Positions 1 to 8,476 of a stretch of 48,298 bases of DNA are shown one piece after another; within the stretch, counting starts at the first letter, position 1; every line of letters starts with the position of its first letter. The stretch comes from an uncultured bacterium (lineage in GTDB: Bacteria > Spirochaetota > UBA4802 > UB4802). The DNA lies in the NCBI GenBank assembly GCA_937920495.1, contig CALEUQ010000035.1, positions 1 through 48,298 of the forward strand, in the 5' to 3' direction. Made by a program: the position numbers and the translations under genes. The notes under the pieces were generated by a model that was not told the DNA's origin, made no database searches, and was given only the letters and a program-made list of their open reading frames with translations.

Positions 1-99
1 CTTTCGTGCAATTTCTCTTAGCGAATATTTTTCTTTTGTATACATCATTTTTTGGATGACTTCTCTCTCATAGTGCTGTAAATGTGTAAATTGCCTCAT
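1..99 (-). CDS. IS30-family transposase, N-terminal fragment cut by window edge
   Basis: Thirty-three codons are visible, starting MRQFTHLQHYEREVIQ and continuing through SLREIARK. This is the N-terminal helix-turn-helix of IS30-type transposases, in which an LREIA-type helix is typical and binds the terminal repeats. The ATG at 99-97 has an AGGAGG Shine-Dalgarno at 110-105. The gene continues past position 1, so integrity of the DDE catalytic domain cannot be judged. A piece of a related transposase is present at the other end of the window. Confidence 0.75.
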   Translation of the reverse strand, partial: MRQFTHLQHYEREVIQKMMYTKEKYSLREIARK

Positions 100-164
100 A
101 AGAGCCTCCTTACGTGTTGTGGTGATGATACAATCACGTTGACTTTATGCGCTCCTTATGAGGC
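93..164 (-). promoter_or_regulatory. Inverted repeat enclosing the transposase start codon
   Basis: Bases 93-105 and 151-164 are complementary over about 13 pairs with one bulged base. In the minus-strand RNA the 3' arm contains the transposase ATG (99-97) and abuts the AGGAGG site. A transcript entering from outside the element could fold this way and hide the start, as is known for read-through control in IS10 and IS50. That role is an inference from position only. Confidence 0.4.
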
Positions 165-182
165 TACATTTTTTTTATTTTG

Positions 183-207
183 TGTTGCATATCATTCTTG
201 AATTTGC
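183..207 (-). repeat. IS30 terminal inverted repeat, transposase-start side
   Basis: The 25 bases starting TGTTGCATATCATTC match the reverse complement of 47941-47965 with four mismatches, and a third copy lies at 13231-13255. The pairing of two such sequences with transposase fragments in the expected order identifies them as element ends. Confidence 0.65.
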
Positions 208-223
208 CCAATAACATTTGACA

Positions 224-252
224 TTGACAAATCTCTGCGCATATCGTACTAT
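224..252 (+). promoter_or_regulatory. Sigma-70 promoter of the hybrid kinase gene, possibly leaderless
   Basis: TTGACA (224-229), a 17-base spacer and TACTAT (247-252) form a near-consensus promoter. The -10 box ends 7 bases before the ATG at 260, so the expected transcription start falls on or next to the start codon. There is no Shine-Dalgarno site. Confidence 0.6.
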
Positions 253-259
253 TTATACC

Positions 260-2707
260 ATGAAACTGCTATCAGCAAAAATCACTTTAACGGTAACTAT
301 CGCCCTGACTTTGGTAGGTTATGCGTTAGCTCAAAAAGTTAACAATACAAACCCTTTGCATATACGTGTTGTTACTGCAATTTATGAACCATTTGTTATG
401 TACAAAGATGGAAAACTTACTGGTTTTGATATAGATCTATTGAATGAAATTTGTAAAAACAAAAACATTACGTATACCATCACTGTCACCACGTTTCAGG
501 ATATGCTGGCTCAAGTTAAAGAAGGTAAAGCGGATATGGCTGTTGGCTGCATCTATGTTACTGATGAACGTGAACACTGGTTTAATTTTTCAGATAGTTA
601 CCTGGAAGGTGGCCTGGTGCTTGTTGTTCCTGCAGCTAGTAATGTGCGCACTGTATATGACCTTGGGAATAAAACCGTTGGTGTTAAAAAAGATGCTTCA
701 GGCGATAAGTATGCCACTAAGCTCATTTCGCAAGGGTATGATATTAATATAGTACTCTTTCAGGATACTGTTGAATCATTTAATGCACTTGTAAATGGAA
801 AGCTTGATGCAGTTTTAAACGATTATCTGAACTCTGTGTATTTACTTAACAAATATTTTTCCGGAAGCATCAGGATAACAAAAGGCACATGGGGCGATAT
901 TGTATATGACCGAAAAAAAATAGCTTTCCCCGTATCAGCACGGAATAAAGAATTATTACAAATTGTGAGCGATAGTATCCAGGAATTGAAATCTCAGAAT
1001 TATATTGATATGCTATACTGGAAATGGTTTGCTATAATGCCTCCGCCTGATATACCAAAACGCATAATGTATTATACTGGCGGAATCTTGATAACATTGC
1101 TTGTGTCACTACTTGTATTTCAATTATACATCAGGCGAAAACGAATACAAGAGCTTCAGATACTGGAATCACATTTCAGGAATCTGGTTTATGATTTAAA
1201 TGTGGGTGTGTACATAATACAAAAAAACAGGATAGTTCTTGCAAACTTTGAAGCTGCTCGGCTGGCTGGAACATCTTTTGACGACATTATAGGAAAAACA
1301 CTGGATGATTTTTTTACTGAATATGTTGTAGATAGCGAAGGAATTTCACAATATTCAACATTTGCTGATTTAGATAAAACGTTAAGATTACGCCAGCATG
1401 TGTATAAGGCAATATTAAAACGAAAGGACGGGGTAACCGTAAGTGCGTTATTGAGAGTAAGGTCTGTTGCCTGGATGGGGCAACCGGCTGTGGAATGTGT
1501 TGTGAGTGATACAACCGAACTTACACACCTGGTTGTACAACAGGAACAATTAAAAGGGCAGCTGTTACAATCGCAAAAATTGGAAATAATTGGCCAGATT
1601 GCCGGTGGGATAGCTCATGATTTTAATAATATTCTAACCGTGATACTGGGATATGCCAATTTACTTGAAAAAACAATTGATGAAAAGAATAAAAATGCAG
1701 TTGAAAAGATTATTCAAGCAGGAAATCATGCCAAAGACATTGTATCAAAGCTTATGACATTTGCCCGTAAAAAGGCATTTCAAGCTGTTGAAATTGATGT
1801 GCATACAATAATTCAGAATGCTGTTTCCCTATTACATACTGCATTATCAAAAAATTGTGATGTCAAATTACTATTGCAGGCTCACAATTATGTGATATTC
1901 GGTGATGCCACGCAGATGCAGCAGGTAATAATGAATCTTATAATAAATGCTGCCGAAGCAATGCCGCATGGTGGAACAATTACCATACAAACTGAAGATA
2001 CAACAGTTGTTAATGATAAAACAGGTATGGTTGAAACTATACCTGCCGGTGAATATGTATTGTTGACAATACATGATACTGGAACCGGTATACAACCTGA
2101 ACATCTGGAACATATTTTTGAGCCGCTATACACAACAAAGGAAAAGGGAAGCGGGTTGGGGCTTGCGATAGTATACGGTATTGTTAAACAGCACAAGGGA
2201 TTTATTGATGTAGTATCAGAGCCTGGCTCTGGTACACGCTTTTTTATTTATCTACCTGCTCAAAAATCAACAAAAGTCATTGAAAGAAAAAACAACTCCG
2301 CATTGCAGGCAATGCAAGGCACCATAATTATTATTGACGATGATGATAATATCTGCCAGTTGTATAAGGAAGCATTGAAATTGGGTGGATTGCATGCGGT
2401 TACATTTACAAATCCAAAGGAAGGAATATCGTTTATTGATAACTACGCTGATACAGTGGATCTTGTGATAAGTGATGTACGAATGCCGGTGCTTTCCGGT
2501 GAAGACGTTTTGAATTATATAAAAACGCATTATCCTGATATCCCTGTTGTTATGATGAGTGGATATTATGATGATGCAATGAAGGTGCAATTAGCCAGTA
2601 TGGGTGCCTGCCAGGTATGGCAAAAGATGTATGATGTTCACGAAATAGTCCATAAGGTAAAAGGTGTGTTACACAACTATGGCAGAAAAAACAATATTTG
2701 TCGTTGA
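260..2707 (+). CDS. Hybrid sensor histidine kinase with periplasmic amino-acid-binding-type sensor domain
   Basis: This membrane sensor should detect a small periplasmic ligand and pass phosphate to an internal receiver. Residues about 5-25 are a signal or membrane anchor. Residues 30-255 are a solute-binding (SBP_bac_3) domain, followed by a membrane segment near 268-288. A PAS-like domain (about 300-420) precedes the HisKA box GGIAHDFNNIL with phospho-acceptor His near 453. The ATPase has its N box near 554 (NLIINAAEA), then DTGTGI and GSGLGLAIV. A C-terminal receiver (about 688-810) has the DDDD acidic patch, phospho-acceptor Asp near 738 in SDVRMP, and the conserved Lys in QKMYD, where the usual following Pro is Met. 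An upstream in-frame TTG at 218 is possible, but ATG 260 puts the hydrophobic anchor at the N terminus. The last 29 bases overlap polA. An IS30 end lies just upstream. Its ligand and target are unknown. Confidence 0.85.
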   Translation: MKLLSAKITLTVTIALTLVGYALAQKVNNTNPLHIRVVTAIYEPFVMYKDGKLTGFDIDLLNEICKNKNITYTITVTTFQDMLAQVKEGKADMAVGCIYVTDEREHWFNFSDSYLEGGLVLVVPAASNVRTVYDLGNKTVGVKKDASGDKYATKLISQGYDINIVLFQDTVESFNALVNGKLDAVLNDYLNSVYLLNKYFSGSIRITKGTWGDIVYDRKKIAFPVSARNKELLQIVSDSIQELKSQNYIDMLYWKWFAIMPPPDIPKRIMYYTGGILITLLVSLLVFQLYIRRKRIQELQILESHFRNLVYDLNVGVYIIQKNRIVLANFEAARLAGTSFDDIIGKTLDDFFTEYVVDSEGISQYSTFADLDKTLRLRQHVYKAILKRKDGVTVSALLRVRSVAWMGQPAVECVVSDTTELTHLVVQQEQLKGQLLQSQKLEIIGQIAGGIAHDFNNILTVILGYANLLEKTIDEKNKNAVEKIIQAGNHAKDIVSKLMTFARKKAFQAVEIDVHTIIQNAVSLLHTALSKNCDVKLLLQAHNYVIFGDATQMQQVIMNLIINAAEAMPHGGTITIQTEDTTVVNDKTGMVETIPAGEYVLLTIHDTGTGIQPEHLEHIFEPLYTTKEKGSGLGLAIVYGIVKQHKGFIDVVSEPGSGTRFFIYLPAQKSTKVIERKNNSALQAMQGTIIIIDDDDNICQLYKEALKLGGLHAVTFTNPKEGISFIDNYADTVDLVISDVRMPVLSGEDVLNYIKTHYPDIPVVMMSGYYDDAMKVQLASMGACQVWQKMYDVHEIVHKVKGVLHNYGRKNNICR

Positions 2708-5375
2708 CGGCCATGCATTATGCTACAGGGCATATTTTGCATTACAACGCAATCCTTTGATTAACAGCAAAGGGCAGAATGTTTCGGCTATTTATGGATT
2801 TTTCAGGATGCTTCTTCGTTTATTGCTGACTCAAAAGCCTGATTACACCATCATTGCGTTTGATCCACCAAAAAAATCATTCAGATTTTCATTGTATCCG
2901 GAGTATAAGGCACAACGTGCAAAAATGCCTGATGAACTTAAAAGCCAGATTGAAGAGATCAAAGCAATGTTGCAGGAAATGGGTTTTGCTGTTATCATTA
3001 TGGATGACTATGAAGCTGATGATGTTCTTGGATCTGTAGCCAGGCAGTATTCGGATTCATATAAGGTGGTGCTGGTTACTGGTGATAAGGATGCCTATCA
3101 GCTTCTGGGCGATAAGAATGTCTCAATCTATGCTGGCAAAAAAGGCATTACTGAATTTGAAAGTATTGATGCTGATGCTGTCGTACAGAAATTAGGTGTG
3201 AAGCCAGAGCAGATAATTGACTATATGGCACTCACCGGTGATGCAGTTGATAATATACCCGGAGTAAAAGGTATTGGCGAGAAAACAGCATCAAAGCTTT
3301 TGCAGCAGTATGAAACACTTGATAATATTTACACGCATTTACATGAGCTTACCGGAAAAATCAAGGAACAGATTGAATCACAGAAAGACTCAGCATACCT
3401 TTCACGTCAGCTTGTGACCATAAAAACTGATATACCATTGCCATTTCCCATTGAAAAGGCTCTGACCCCACATCTGCACAATGAAAAAGTACGCCAGCTT
3501 TTCAAAAATCTGGAAATGGATTCTATTGCTCGAGAGTTAGGCGATACAGAAAAATCAATCTCGGTCAAAGAGATGGCAGGATATTTCACGGTAACGGATA
3601 GTGAGATGCTTGGCAACGTGGTTGCAGCAATCAAAAACGCAAAAATTGTGTCATTTGATACCGAGACAACATCATCACGTCCAATGGAAGCAGAGCTTGT
3701 GGGTGTGTCATTTTCCATTGCTCCACAATCTGGATGGTTTATTCCTGTGGGCGATAGTTCATTATGGGGCTATAATGCAATACCAAAAGATCAAATGCTA
3801 CACATTATCAGTACTGTACTTGAAGATGAGAATATACGAAAGGTTGGTCAGAACATTAAATATGATATGCTTGTTATGTTAAACTGCGGCATTACAGTTA
3901 GAGGCATTTATTTTGATACCATGGTTGCCTCGTATTTGCTTAATCCTGGGTTGCGCCGCCATAATTTAGATGATCTGGCTTTAGAATATCTTAATTATAC
4001 CAAGATAACGTTTGATGAACTTATAAAAGATGGAAAAAAAGTGCAGCAGATAACCCGGGTACCATTACAAAAACTATCGCACTATGCAATAGAGGATGCA
4101 GATATCGCATTGCGTTTATACCAGATTCTATACAAAAAACTTGAACAGGAAAATCTACTTGAATTGTTTTTTAACGTTGAGATGCCGCTTGTTACTGTGC
4201 TGGCATATATGGAATACTACGGGGTGAAGATTGATCGTTCACACTTTGAAACATTGTCCAGGGAACTATCGCATAAAATAAAAGAAACCGAAGAAAAAAT
4301 TTACTTGCTGGCAGGTATTTCTTTTAATATCAACTCAACGCGGGAGCTATCGCACATATTGTTTGAAAAGATTGGGCTTAAACCGGTTAAAAAGACAAAA
4401 ACAGGTTTTTCTACCGATATTCAGGTGTTAGAAGCGCTAAAAGGGCAGCACGATATTATTGATTATTTGATTGAGTATCGCACATTAAACAAGTTGCAAA
4501 CTACGTATGTTGACACATTACCCCAACTGGTGAATCCTAAAACGGGTAGAATTCACACATCGTTTAATCAGACGGTAACTGCCACAGGCAGACTTTCGTC
4601 ATCCGATCCCAATTTACAGAATATACCTGTGCGTGATGAATTTGGGAAAAATATCAGAGCAGGATTTGTAGTAGAGGAAGGATGTGAGATGTTGTCTGCT
4701 GATTATTCGCAGATTGAGCTTCGCCTTGCTGCGCACTTATCAAAGGACCCCACCATGATTGAAGCGTTTCATAAGGGAATAGATATTCATGCTCAGACAG
4801 CTTCAGCAGTGTTTAATGTACCACTGGAACAGGTAACTGATGCAATGCGAAGACAGGCAAAGATTATCAATTTTGCTACCATCTATGGTGTGTCACCATA
4901 CGGGCTTTCACAGCAGGCTGATATATCATTTGATGAAGCTACACAATTTATTGAAAAATATTTTACCGCGTACCCAAAGATTAAAGAATACATTGATACC
5001 ACCATTGCGTTTGCTCGTAAAAATGGCTATGTGCAGACTTTGCTTGGCAGGAAACGATACATCCCTGAGATTACTTCATCAAATCAATTCAGGCGTGAAG
5101 GTGCAGAACGTATTGCCATAAACACGCCAATTCAGGGTACATCAGCTGATATGATAAAAGTTGCAATGATTGCTATTCACAAAACCTTTGCTAATAAAAA
5201 TTTAAAAAGCAAAATGATACTTCAGGTACACGATGAACTGGTATTTGAGGTTCCCAAAGATGAAAAGGCAATTGTTGAAGATATTGTTGTTGGTGCAATG
5301 AAAAATGCCATCACGCTTGATGTGCCTGTGGTTGTGGATGTTGGTTGGGGCAAAAACTGGGCACAGGCTCATTAA
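2679..5375 (+). CDS. polA: DNA polymerase I
   Basis: Replication and repair polymerase that removes RNA primers and fills gaps. The 898-residue protein has all three domains. The N-terminal 5'-3' nuclease covers about 1-290 (FVVDGHALCYRAYFAL, DYEADDVLG, VTGDKDAYQL). The 3'-5' proofreading domain looks active because its acidic residues are kept: FDTETT near 326, QNIKYDML and YAIEDAD. The polymerase domain carries motif A LSADYSQIELRLA near 671, motif B RRQAKIINFATIYG near 723, and motif C LQVHDELVFEV near 847. ATG 2679 was chosen because it opens directly into MAEKTIFVVDGHA; a further upstream ATG at 2664 adds five unconserved residues. The start lies inside the end of the kinase gene, so the two are probably co-transcribed. 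The 3' end meets the anti-sigma gene tail to tail with a 4-base overlap. Confidence 0.95.
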   Translation: MAEKTIFVVDGHALCYRAYFALQRNPLINSKGQNVSAIYGFFRMLLRLLLTQKPDYTIIAFDPPKKSFRFSLYPEYKAQRAKMPDELKSQIEEIKAMLQEMGFAVIIMDDYEADDVLGSVARQYSDSYKVVLVTGDKDAYQLLGDKNVSIYAGKKGITEFESIDADAVVQKLGVKPEQIIDYMALTGDAVDNIPGVKGIGEKTASKLLQQYETLDNIYTHLHELTGKIKEQIESQKDSAYLSRQLVTIKTDIPLPFPIEKALTPHLHNEKVRQLFKNLEMDSIARELGDTEKSISVKEMAGYFTVTDSEMLGNVVAAIKNAKIVSFDTETTSSRPMEAELVGVSFSIAPQSGWFIPVGDSSLWGYNAIPKDQMLHIISTVLEDENIRKVGQNIKYDMLVMLNCGITVRGIYFDTMVASYLLNPGLRRHNLDDLALEYLNYTKITFDELIKDGKKVQQITRVPLQKLSHYAIEDADIALRLYQILYKKLEQENLLELFFNVEMPLVTVLAYMEYYGVKIDRSHFETLSRELSHKIKETEEKIYLLAGISFNINSTRELSHILFEKIGLKPVKKTKTGFSTDIQVLEALKGQHDIIDYLIEYRTLNKLQTTYVDTLPQLVNPKTGRIHTSFNQTVTATGRLSSSDPNLQNIPVRDEFGKNIRAGFVVEEGCEMLSADYSQIELRLAAHLSKDPTMIEAFHKGIDIHAQTASAVFNVPLEQVTDAMRRQAKIINFATIYGVSPYGLSQQADISFDEATQFIEKYFTAYPKIKEYIDTTIAFARKNGYVQTLLGRKRYIPEITSSNQFRREGAERIAINTPIQGTSADMIKVAMIAIHKTFANKNLKSKMILQVHDELVFEVPKDEKAIVEDIVVGAMKNAITLDVPVVVDVGWGKNWAQAH

Positions 5376-5818
5376 AGCAATGACTTAATATTATGAGCTA
5401 TTGCCTGTAATTTTTTTAGATGTGTTGCAACGTAACTGCCAATATAGCCTGATACTATGCAACCCATGACTAGATACAGTGGCACAAGTAGTTTATTGCC
5501 AAAATGAAGGCTTAACCATTGCAGCGTATCGCTATATGATAAGCTCACAATACTCAATACAATAATAATGCCGGCAGCAACCCAGTTGAAACTGGATACT
5601 CTTTGGTAGTATGATTTGTGTAGCATAATTTGTGCCATGATTTTGCTTTCCAGCGATATAGCGTAAGGTGGTTTTTGCAGTTCAGAAAAAGTGTTGTGCA
5701 ACTGTTGAATCTCTTTATTGCATTGTTTACATACAAAAATATGAATTAATAATGACAATGGCATGGATTGATTATTGTCCAGGCTTAAATACTTTTCAAT
5801 GGCTTTATCACATCTCAT
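5372..5818 (-). CDS. Putative zinc-finger anti-sigma factor, membrane-bound
   Basis: A protein of 148 residues whose N-terminal half carries HIFVCKQC, the HxxxCxxC motif of zinc-binding anti-sigma domains (zf-HC2), followed by two hydrophobic segments near 75-95 and 108-130. Proteins of this type hold an ECF sigma factor at the membrane until a signal releases it. The gene starts inside the end of the sigma factor gene (11-base overlap), the usual sigma/anti-sigma arrangement. Sequence outside the motif is not distinctive, so the role rests on motif plus context. Confidence 0.75.
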   Translation of the reverse strand: MRCDKAIEKYLSLDNNQSMPLSLLIHIFVCKQCNKEIQQLHNTFSELQKPPYAISLESKIMAQIMLHKSYYQRVSSFNWVAAGIIIVLSIVSLSYSDTLQWLSLHFGNKLLVPLYLVMGCIVSGYIGSYVATHLKKLQAIAHNIKSLL

Positions 5819-6365
5819 GGTATTCCTCCGCTATTGTGCCTTTTAATGCATGTCGCAATTGCTGTTTTGCTCTGAAGACATATGACTTTATGGTGTTCAC
5901 AGGGAAACCCGTTATATGGGAAATTTCCTTAAATGGCAATCCAACGAAAAAATATAAATCAATACAGACTTTATAAGCATCTGGCAGGCTATTGATTGCA
6001 TGTTCAAGGATAGAATGTAGTTCACTGTGCATAACCTGTGTTTCGGGATTGGGACTGTTATCAATACTATCATTATATTCATCAGGATGGTTATTTTTTG
6101 CAGTGTTAAGTTTGTTAACAGCATGATTGTACCCAATTTTCATTAGCCAGCTTTTAAATGATGCAAGCCCTTTAAACGAAGCAAGACTGTTATACACTTT
6201 TACAAATACCTCCTGAGTAAAATCGGCTGCATCATCATAATTTTTAAAAAATCGCATTCCCATTGTAAACATATGGTTTTGATATCGCTGGACGATAATT
6301 GCAAATAGTTCTTGATTGCCCTTAATAATCTGTTGTACAATGTACTCATCATTCTGTGCTGTCAT
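5808..6365 (-). CDS. ECF-type RNA polymerase sigma factor (sigma-70 family)
   Basis: The 185 residues fit a two-domain ECF sigma factor that recruits RNA polymerase to a small regulon. Region 2 is seen at about 12-90, including DAADFTQEVFVKVY and the core-binding/-10 segment FKSWLMKIGYNHAVNKL. Region 4 is near 120-175 with LPDAYKVCIDLYFFVGLPFKEI and a helix-turn-helix ending TIKSYVFRAKQQLRHAL. The ATG overlaps the stop of the upstream membrane protein gene (ATGA), and the anti-sigma gene overlaps its own end, so expression of the three is translationally coupled. The target promoters are unknown. Confidence 0.9.
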   Translation of the reverse strand: MTAQNDEYIVQQIIKGNQELFAIIVQRYQNHMFTMGMRFFKNYDDAADFTQEVFVKVYNSLASFKGLASFKSWLMKIGYNHAVNKLNTAKNNHPDEYNDSIDNSPNPETQVMHSELHSILEHAINSLPDAYKVCIDLYFFVGLPFKEISHITGFPVNTIKSYVFRAKQQLRHALKGTIAEEYHEM

Positions 6366-6700
6366 TTTGCTAGTGTTTTCATTTTGGTAAAGTAATACAT
6401 AACTAAACTGATGCCCAGCCCTAAAGGAACCAGCCCACCAATAAGAGCATACGATATGCCATCTTTAAGAACAAAAAAAAGTGTCAAGGCTGCTCCAACC
6501 CCGGCAAGAAGAAATCCGCTAAAAAGGCTAAACTCGTCAAAATCAAATGATATTTTCTGATACAACCCTTTTTCAATTAGTAGTAATTTTTGTTTATGAT
6601 TGAAATACATAAAAAAGAAAAGGACTATAGCTCCTGCAACAATACCAACAATCGGGATTACAGTCACCAATATCTGAACAGCTTCTGAAGGAGTTGACAT
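6362..6700 (-). CDS. Small membrane protein in sigma factor operon
   Basis: A 112-residue protein with three predicted membrane helices: about 9-32 (TVIPIVGIVAGAIVLFFFMYF), 57-77 and 82-102. A short basic cytoplasmic stretch HKQKLLLIEKGLY lies between the first two. I recognise no catalytic motif. Similar small multi-helix proteins are often found next to ECF sigma genes in several phyla and could be part of signal sensing, but that is inference. Its ATG follows the stop of the radical SAM gene by two bases and its stop overlaps the sigma start. Confidence 0.7.
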   Translation of the reverse strand: MSTPSEAVQILVTVIPIVGIVAGAIVLFFFMYFNHKQKLLLIEKGLYQKISFDFDEFSLFSGFLLAGVGAALTLFFVLKDGISYALIGGLVPLGLGISLVMYYFTKMKTLAK

Positions 6701-6702
6701 AA

Positions 6703-8316
6703 TTAAATACCTCCTTGTTGATTATCAGTATGCACTATACCGGTTCCAGTAGTAGTCACCGGCATTGTGGCAGTAAATGATTGTGCAAAAGTATCAGCAT
6801 GTTCATTTTCTTTCAAGGATTTATTATAATTATCCAGCAGTAATTCTGTAATTTTAAAAAGATGATACCCTTTAATTGCCAGTGCTATTGCTTCTGAAAA
6901 TAGTTTTGGACGCACGCGTAATGTATTGAGTAAAAATTTAAAATAGTGAATACTATAACCAGAAAATCCCTGTTTAATGAACGATAGCATGAGCGCTTTA
7001 AATTCTTTAAAAGTAAATTGTCTGTAAACTTTACGTTCTTCAGGGATTCTTTTAATTAATGTAAGACAGCGCTCAAAATAATATTTTGGTGTATAGATTG
7101 TTTTCAAAAGTTGTATATACCCATCAATAAGCTTATTGACGGGCATTTTGGGGATAAAATTAGGTGCTAGTTTATGTGTATTATTTCCGTTTGATTCACA
7201 TAATAGTCTGCCTTCATTAACCAACCGTTGATAAAGGCGTGTATTAGGAAGAGCATCTAATATGCCAACCATAGCAATAGGGATCCCTGATGATTGTATA
7301 AATTCTTTTTGTAAATCAAAGACATCTTCAGGGTCATCATCAAAACCTACAATAAAACCACCGCTTACTTCCATCCCATGTTGTTGTATTAAACTGATGT
7401 TTTCCAGAAGATCTTCTTTAGTGTTCTGTGTTTTCCCGGCGCTTTTAAGGGATGCTATAACTGGTGTTTCAATCCCTAAAAATACCATATCAAATCCAGC
7501 TTCATACATGAGTTGCATGAGTTCTTCATCATGTGCCAGGTTTACGCTTGCTTCGGTCTGGAATGAAAATGGATATGAATGGTCAATCTGCCATTCAATA
7601 ATAGCTTTTAATAGTTCTTTTGCTTTAGCTTTGTTTCCAATAAAATTATCGTCTACAATAAAAATTGATTCCCTGAAGCCTGTAGCATACACGGCATCTA
7701 ATTCAGCTAAAAACTGCTGTGGTGATTTAGTACGAGGTACTCTTCCAAATAAAGATATTATATCGCAAAATTCGCAGTTATAGGGACATCCACGTGAAAA
7801 TTGTAAAGGCACACTGGAATAAGGTGTTAAATCAATAATATCAAACCGAGGGATAGGTGTTATATCCAGTGGTGGTTTTTCTTTGGAAGCATATACATGG
7901 TGTGGTATTCCATATTCCAGATCATGAAGAAATTTAGGCAAGGTTACTTCAGCTTCATTAAGGACAAAATAATCTACATTTGGTATGGAGTGCCATAATG
8001 ATGTTGGATAGGGGCCACCTGCAACTACAGGTATATTATATTTTTTACATAGAGAAGTTACATAATTAAATGATTCCTGCTGGACAAGCATAGCAGAAAT
8101 AAACACCATATCGTACTCAGGCAAAATTTCAGGGTCAAGTGCTGAAATATTCAAATCAATTACATTAACTTCCCAGTCTTTAGGCAGCATTGCAGCAACT
8201 GTTAATAATCCCAGCGGTGGAAAGACTGCCTTTTTGCCAATAAATTCCAATGAATATTTAAAACTCCAGTAAGTAATAGGGATTTCAGGATATATTAATA
8301 ATACTCTTTTTATCAT
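6703..8316 (-). CDS. B12-binding-domain radical SAM protein (DUF4070-like C terminus)
   Basis: An iron-sulfur enzyme of 537 residues. The N-terminal third (about 1-150) resembles a cobalamin-binding Rossmann fold and lists the metabolite-type sequence LLTVAAMLPKDWEVNVIDLN. The radical SAM core follows with FSRGCPYNCEFCD, giving the CxxxCxxC cluster ligands near 178, 182 and 185, and the later ETEASVNLA and GGFIVGFDDDP strands. The remaining residues match the shape of the DUF4070 tail of this family. Such proteins carry out methylations or rearrangements on unreactive carbon; the substrate here is unknown. The ATG has AGAGG upstream. It is the first gene of a four-gene operon with the membrane protein, sigma and anti-sigma genes. 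Confidence 0.85.
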   Translation of the reverse strand: MIKRVLLIYPEIPITYWSFKYSLEFIGKKAVFPPLGLLTVAAMLPKDWEVNVIDLNISALDPEILPEYDMVFISAMLVQQESFNYVTSLCKKYNIPVVAGGPYPTSLWHSIPNVDYFVLNEAEVTLPKFLHDLEYGIPHHVYASKEKPPLDITPIPRFDIIDLTPYSSVPLQFSRGCPYNCEFCDIISLFGRVPRTKSPQQFLAELDAVYATGFRESIFIVDDNFIGNKAKAKELLKAIIEWQIDHSYPFSFQTEASVNLAHDEELMQLMYEAGFDMVFLGIETPVIASLKSAGKTQNTKEDLLENISLIQQHGMEVSGGFIVGFDDDPEDVFDLQKEFIQSSGIPIAMVGILDALPNTRLYQRLVNEGRLLCESNGNNTHKLAPNFIPKMPVNKLIDGYIQLLKTIYTPKYYFERCLTLIKRIPEERKVYRQFTFKEFKALMLSFIKQGFSGYSIHYFKFLLNTLRVRPKLFSEAIALAIKGYHLFKITELLLDNYNKSLKENEHADTFAQSFTATMPVTTTGTGIVHTDNQQGGI

Positions 8317-8404
8317 AACAACCTCTCTGTTTATGTGTGGTAGTATAATAGGTAGTTACTATAAAGACAGGAATGGTGAGGTTAGGGTTGCAAAAAAATT
8401 TAAA

Positions 8405-8435
8405 AAAGAGCTGTCTTTTAGTAAGACAGCTCTTT
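8405..8435 (-). terminator. Rho-independent terminator of ilvC
   Basis: Bases 8405-8417 and 8423-8435 form a perfect 13-pair stem (AAAGAGCTGTCTT with its complement) around a 5-base loop. Read on the minus strand the stem runs into a T-rich tract. It lies about 30 bases after the ilvC stop and upstream of the radical SAM operon. Confidence 0.85.
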
Positions 8436-8476
8436 GTCTGTTTATGCTTCTTTATTTGTCTGTTTATGCTTCTTTA
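8434..8476. repeat. 21-base direct duplication at the ilvC 3' end
   Basis: The 21 bases starting TTGTCTGTTTATGCTTC occur twice, at 8434-8454 and 8456-8476. The second copy contains the last codons and stop of ilvC, so the first is a duplicated gene end lying between the stop and the terminator. Confidence 0.7.

Larger units (their letters stand above)
1..207 (-). mobile_element. IS30-family insertion sequence, partial (transposase start and terminal repeat)
   Basis: This is the 5' end of an IS30-family element that runs off the left edge. It holds the start of a transposase gene reading leftward (99 to 1) and, 84 bases upstream of the start codon, a terminal repeat at 183-207. That repeat matches the terminal repeat at 47941-47965 (opposite sense) at 21 of 25 positions, which sets the outer boundary at about 207. 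The boundary lies only about 17 bases from the -35 box of the downstream kinase gene. Confidence 0.75.

Noticed and set aside
218-259. Upstream TTG start for the hybrid kinase
   Set aside because: It would place the promoter inside the gene and move the membrane anchor away from the N terminus.
7262-7783. A 173-codon open frame on the plus strand inside the radical SAM gene
   Set aside because: It is antisense to a well-supported gene and has no family resemblance or ribosome site.
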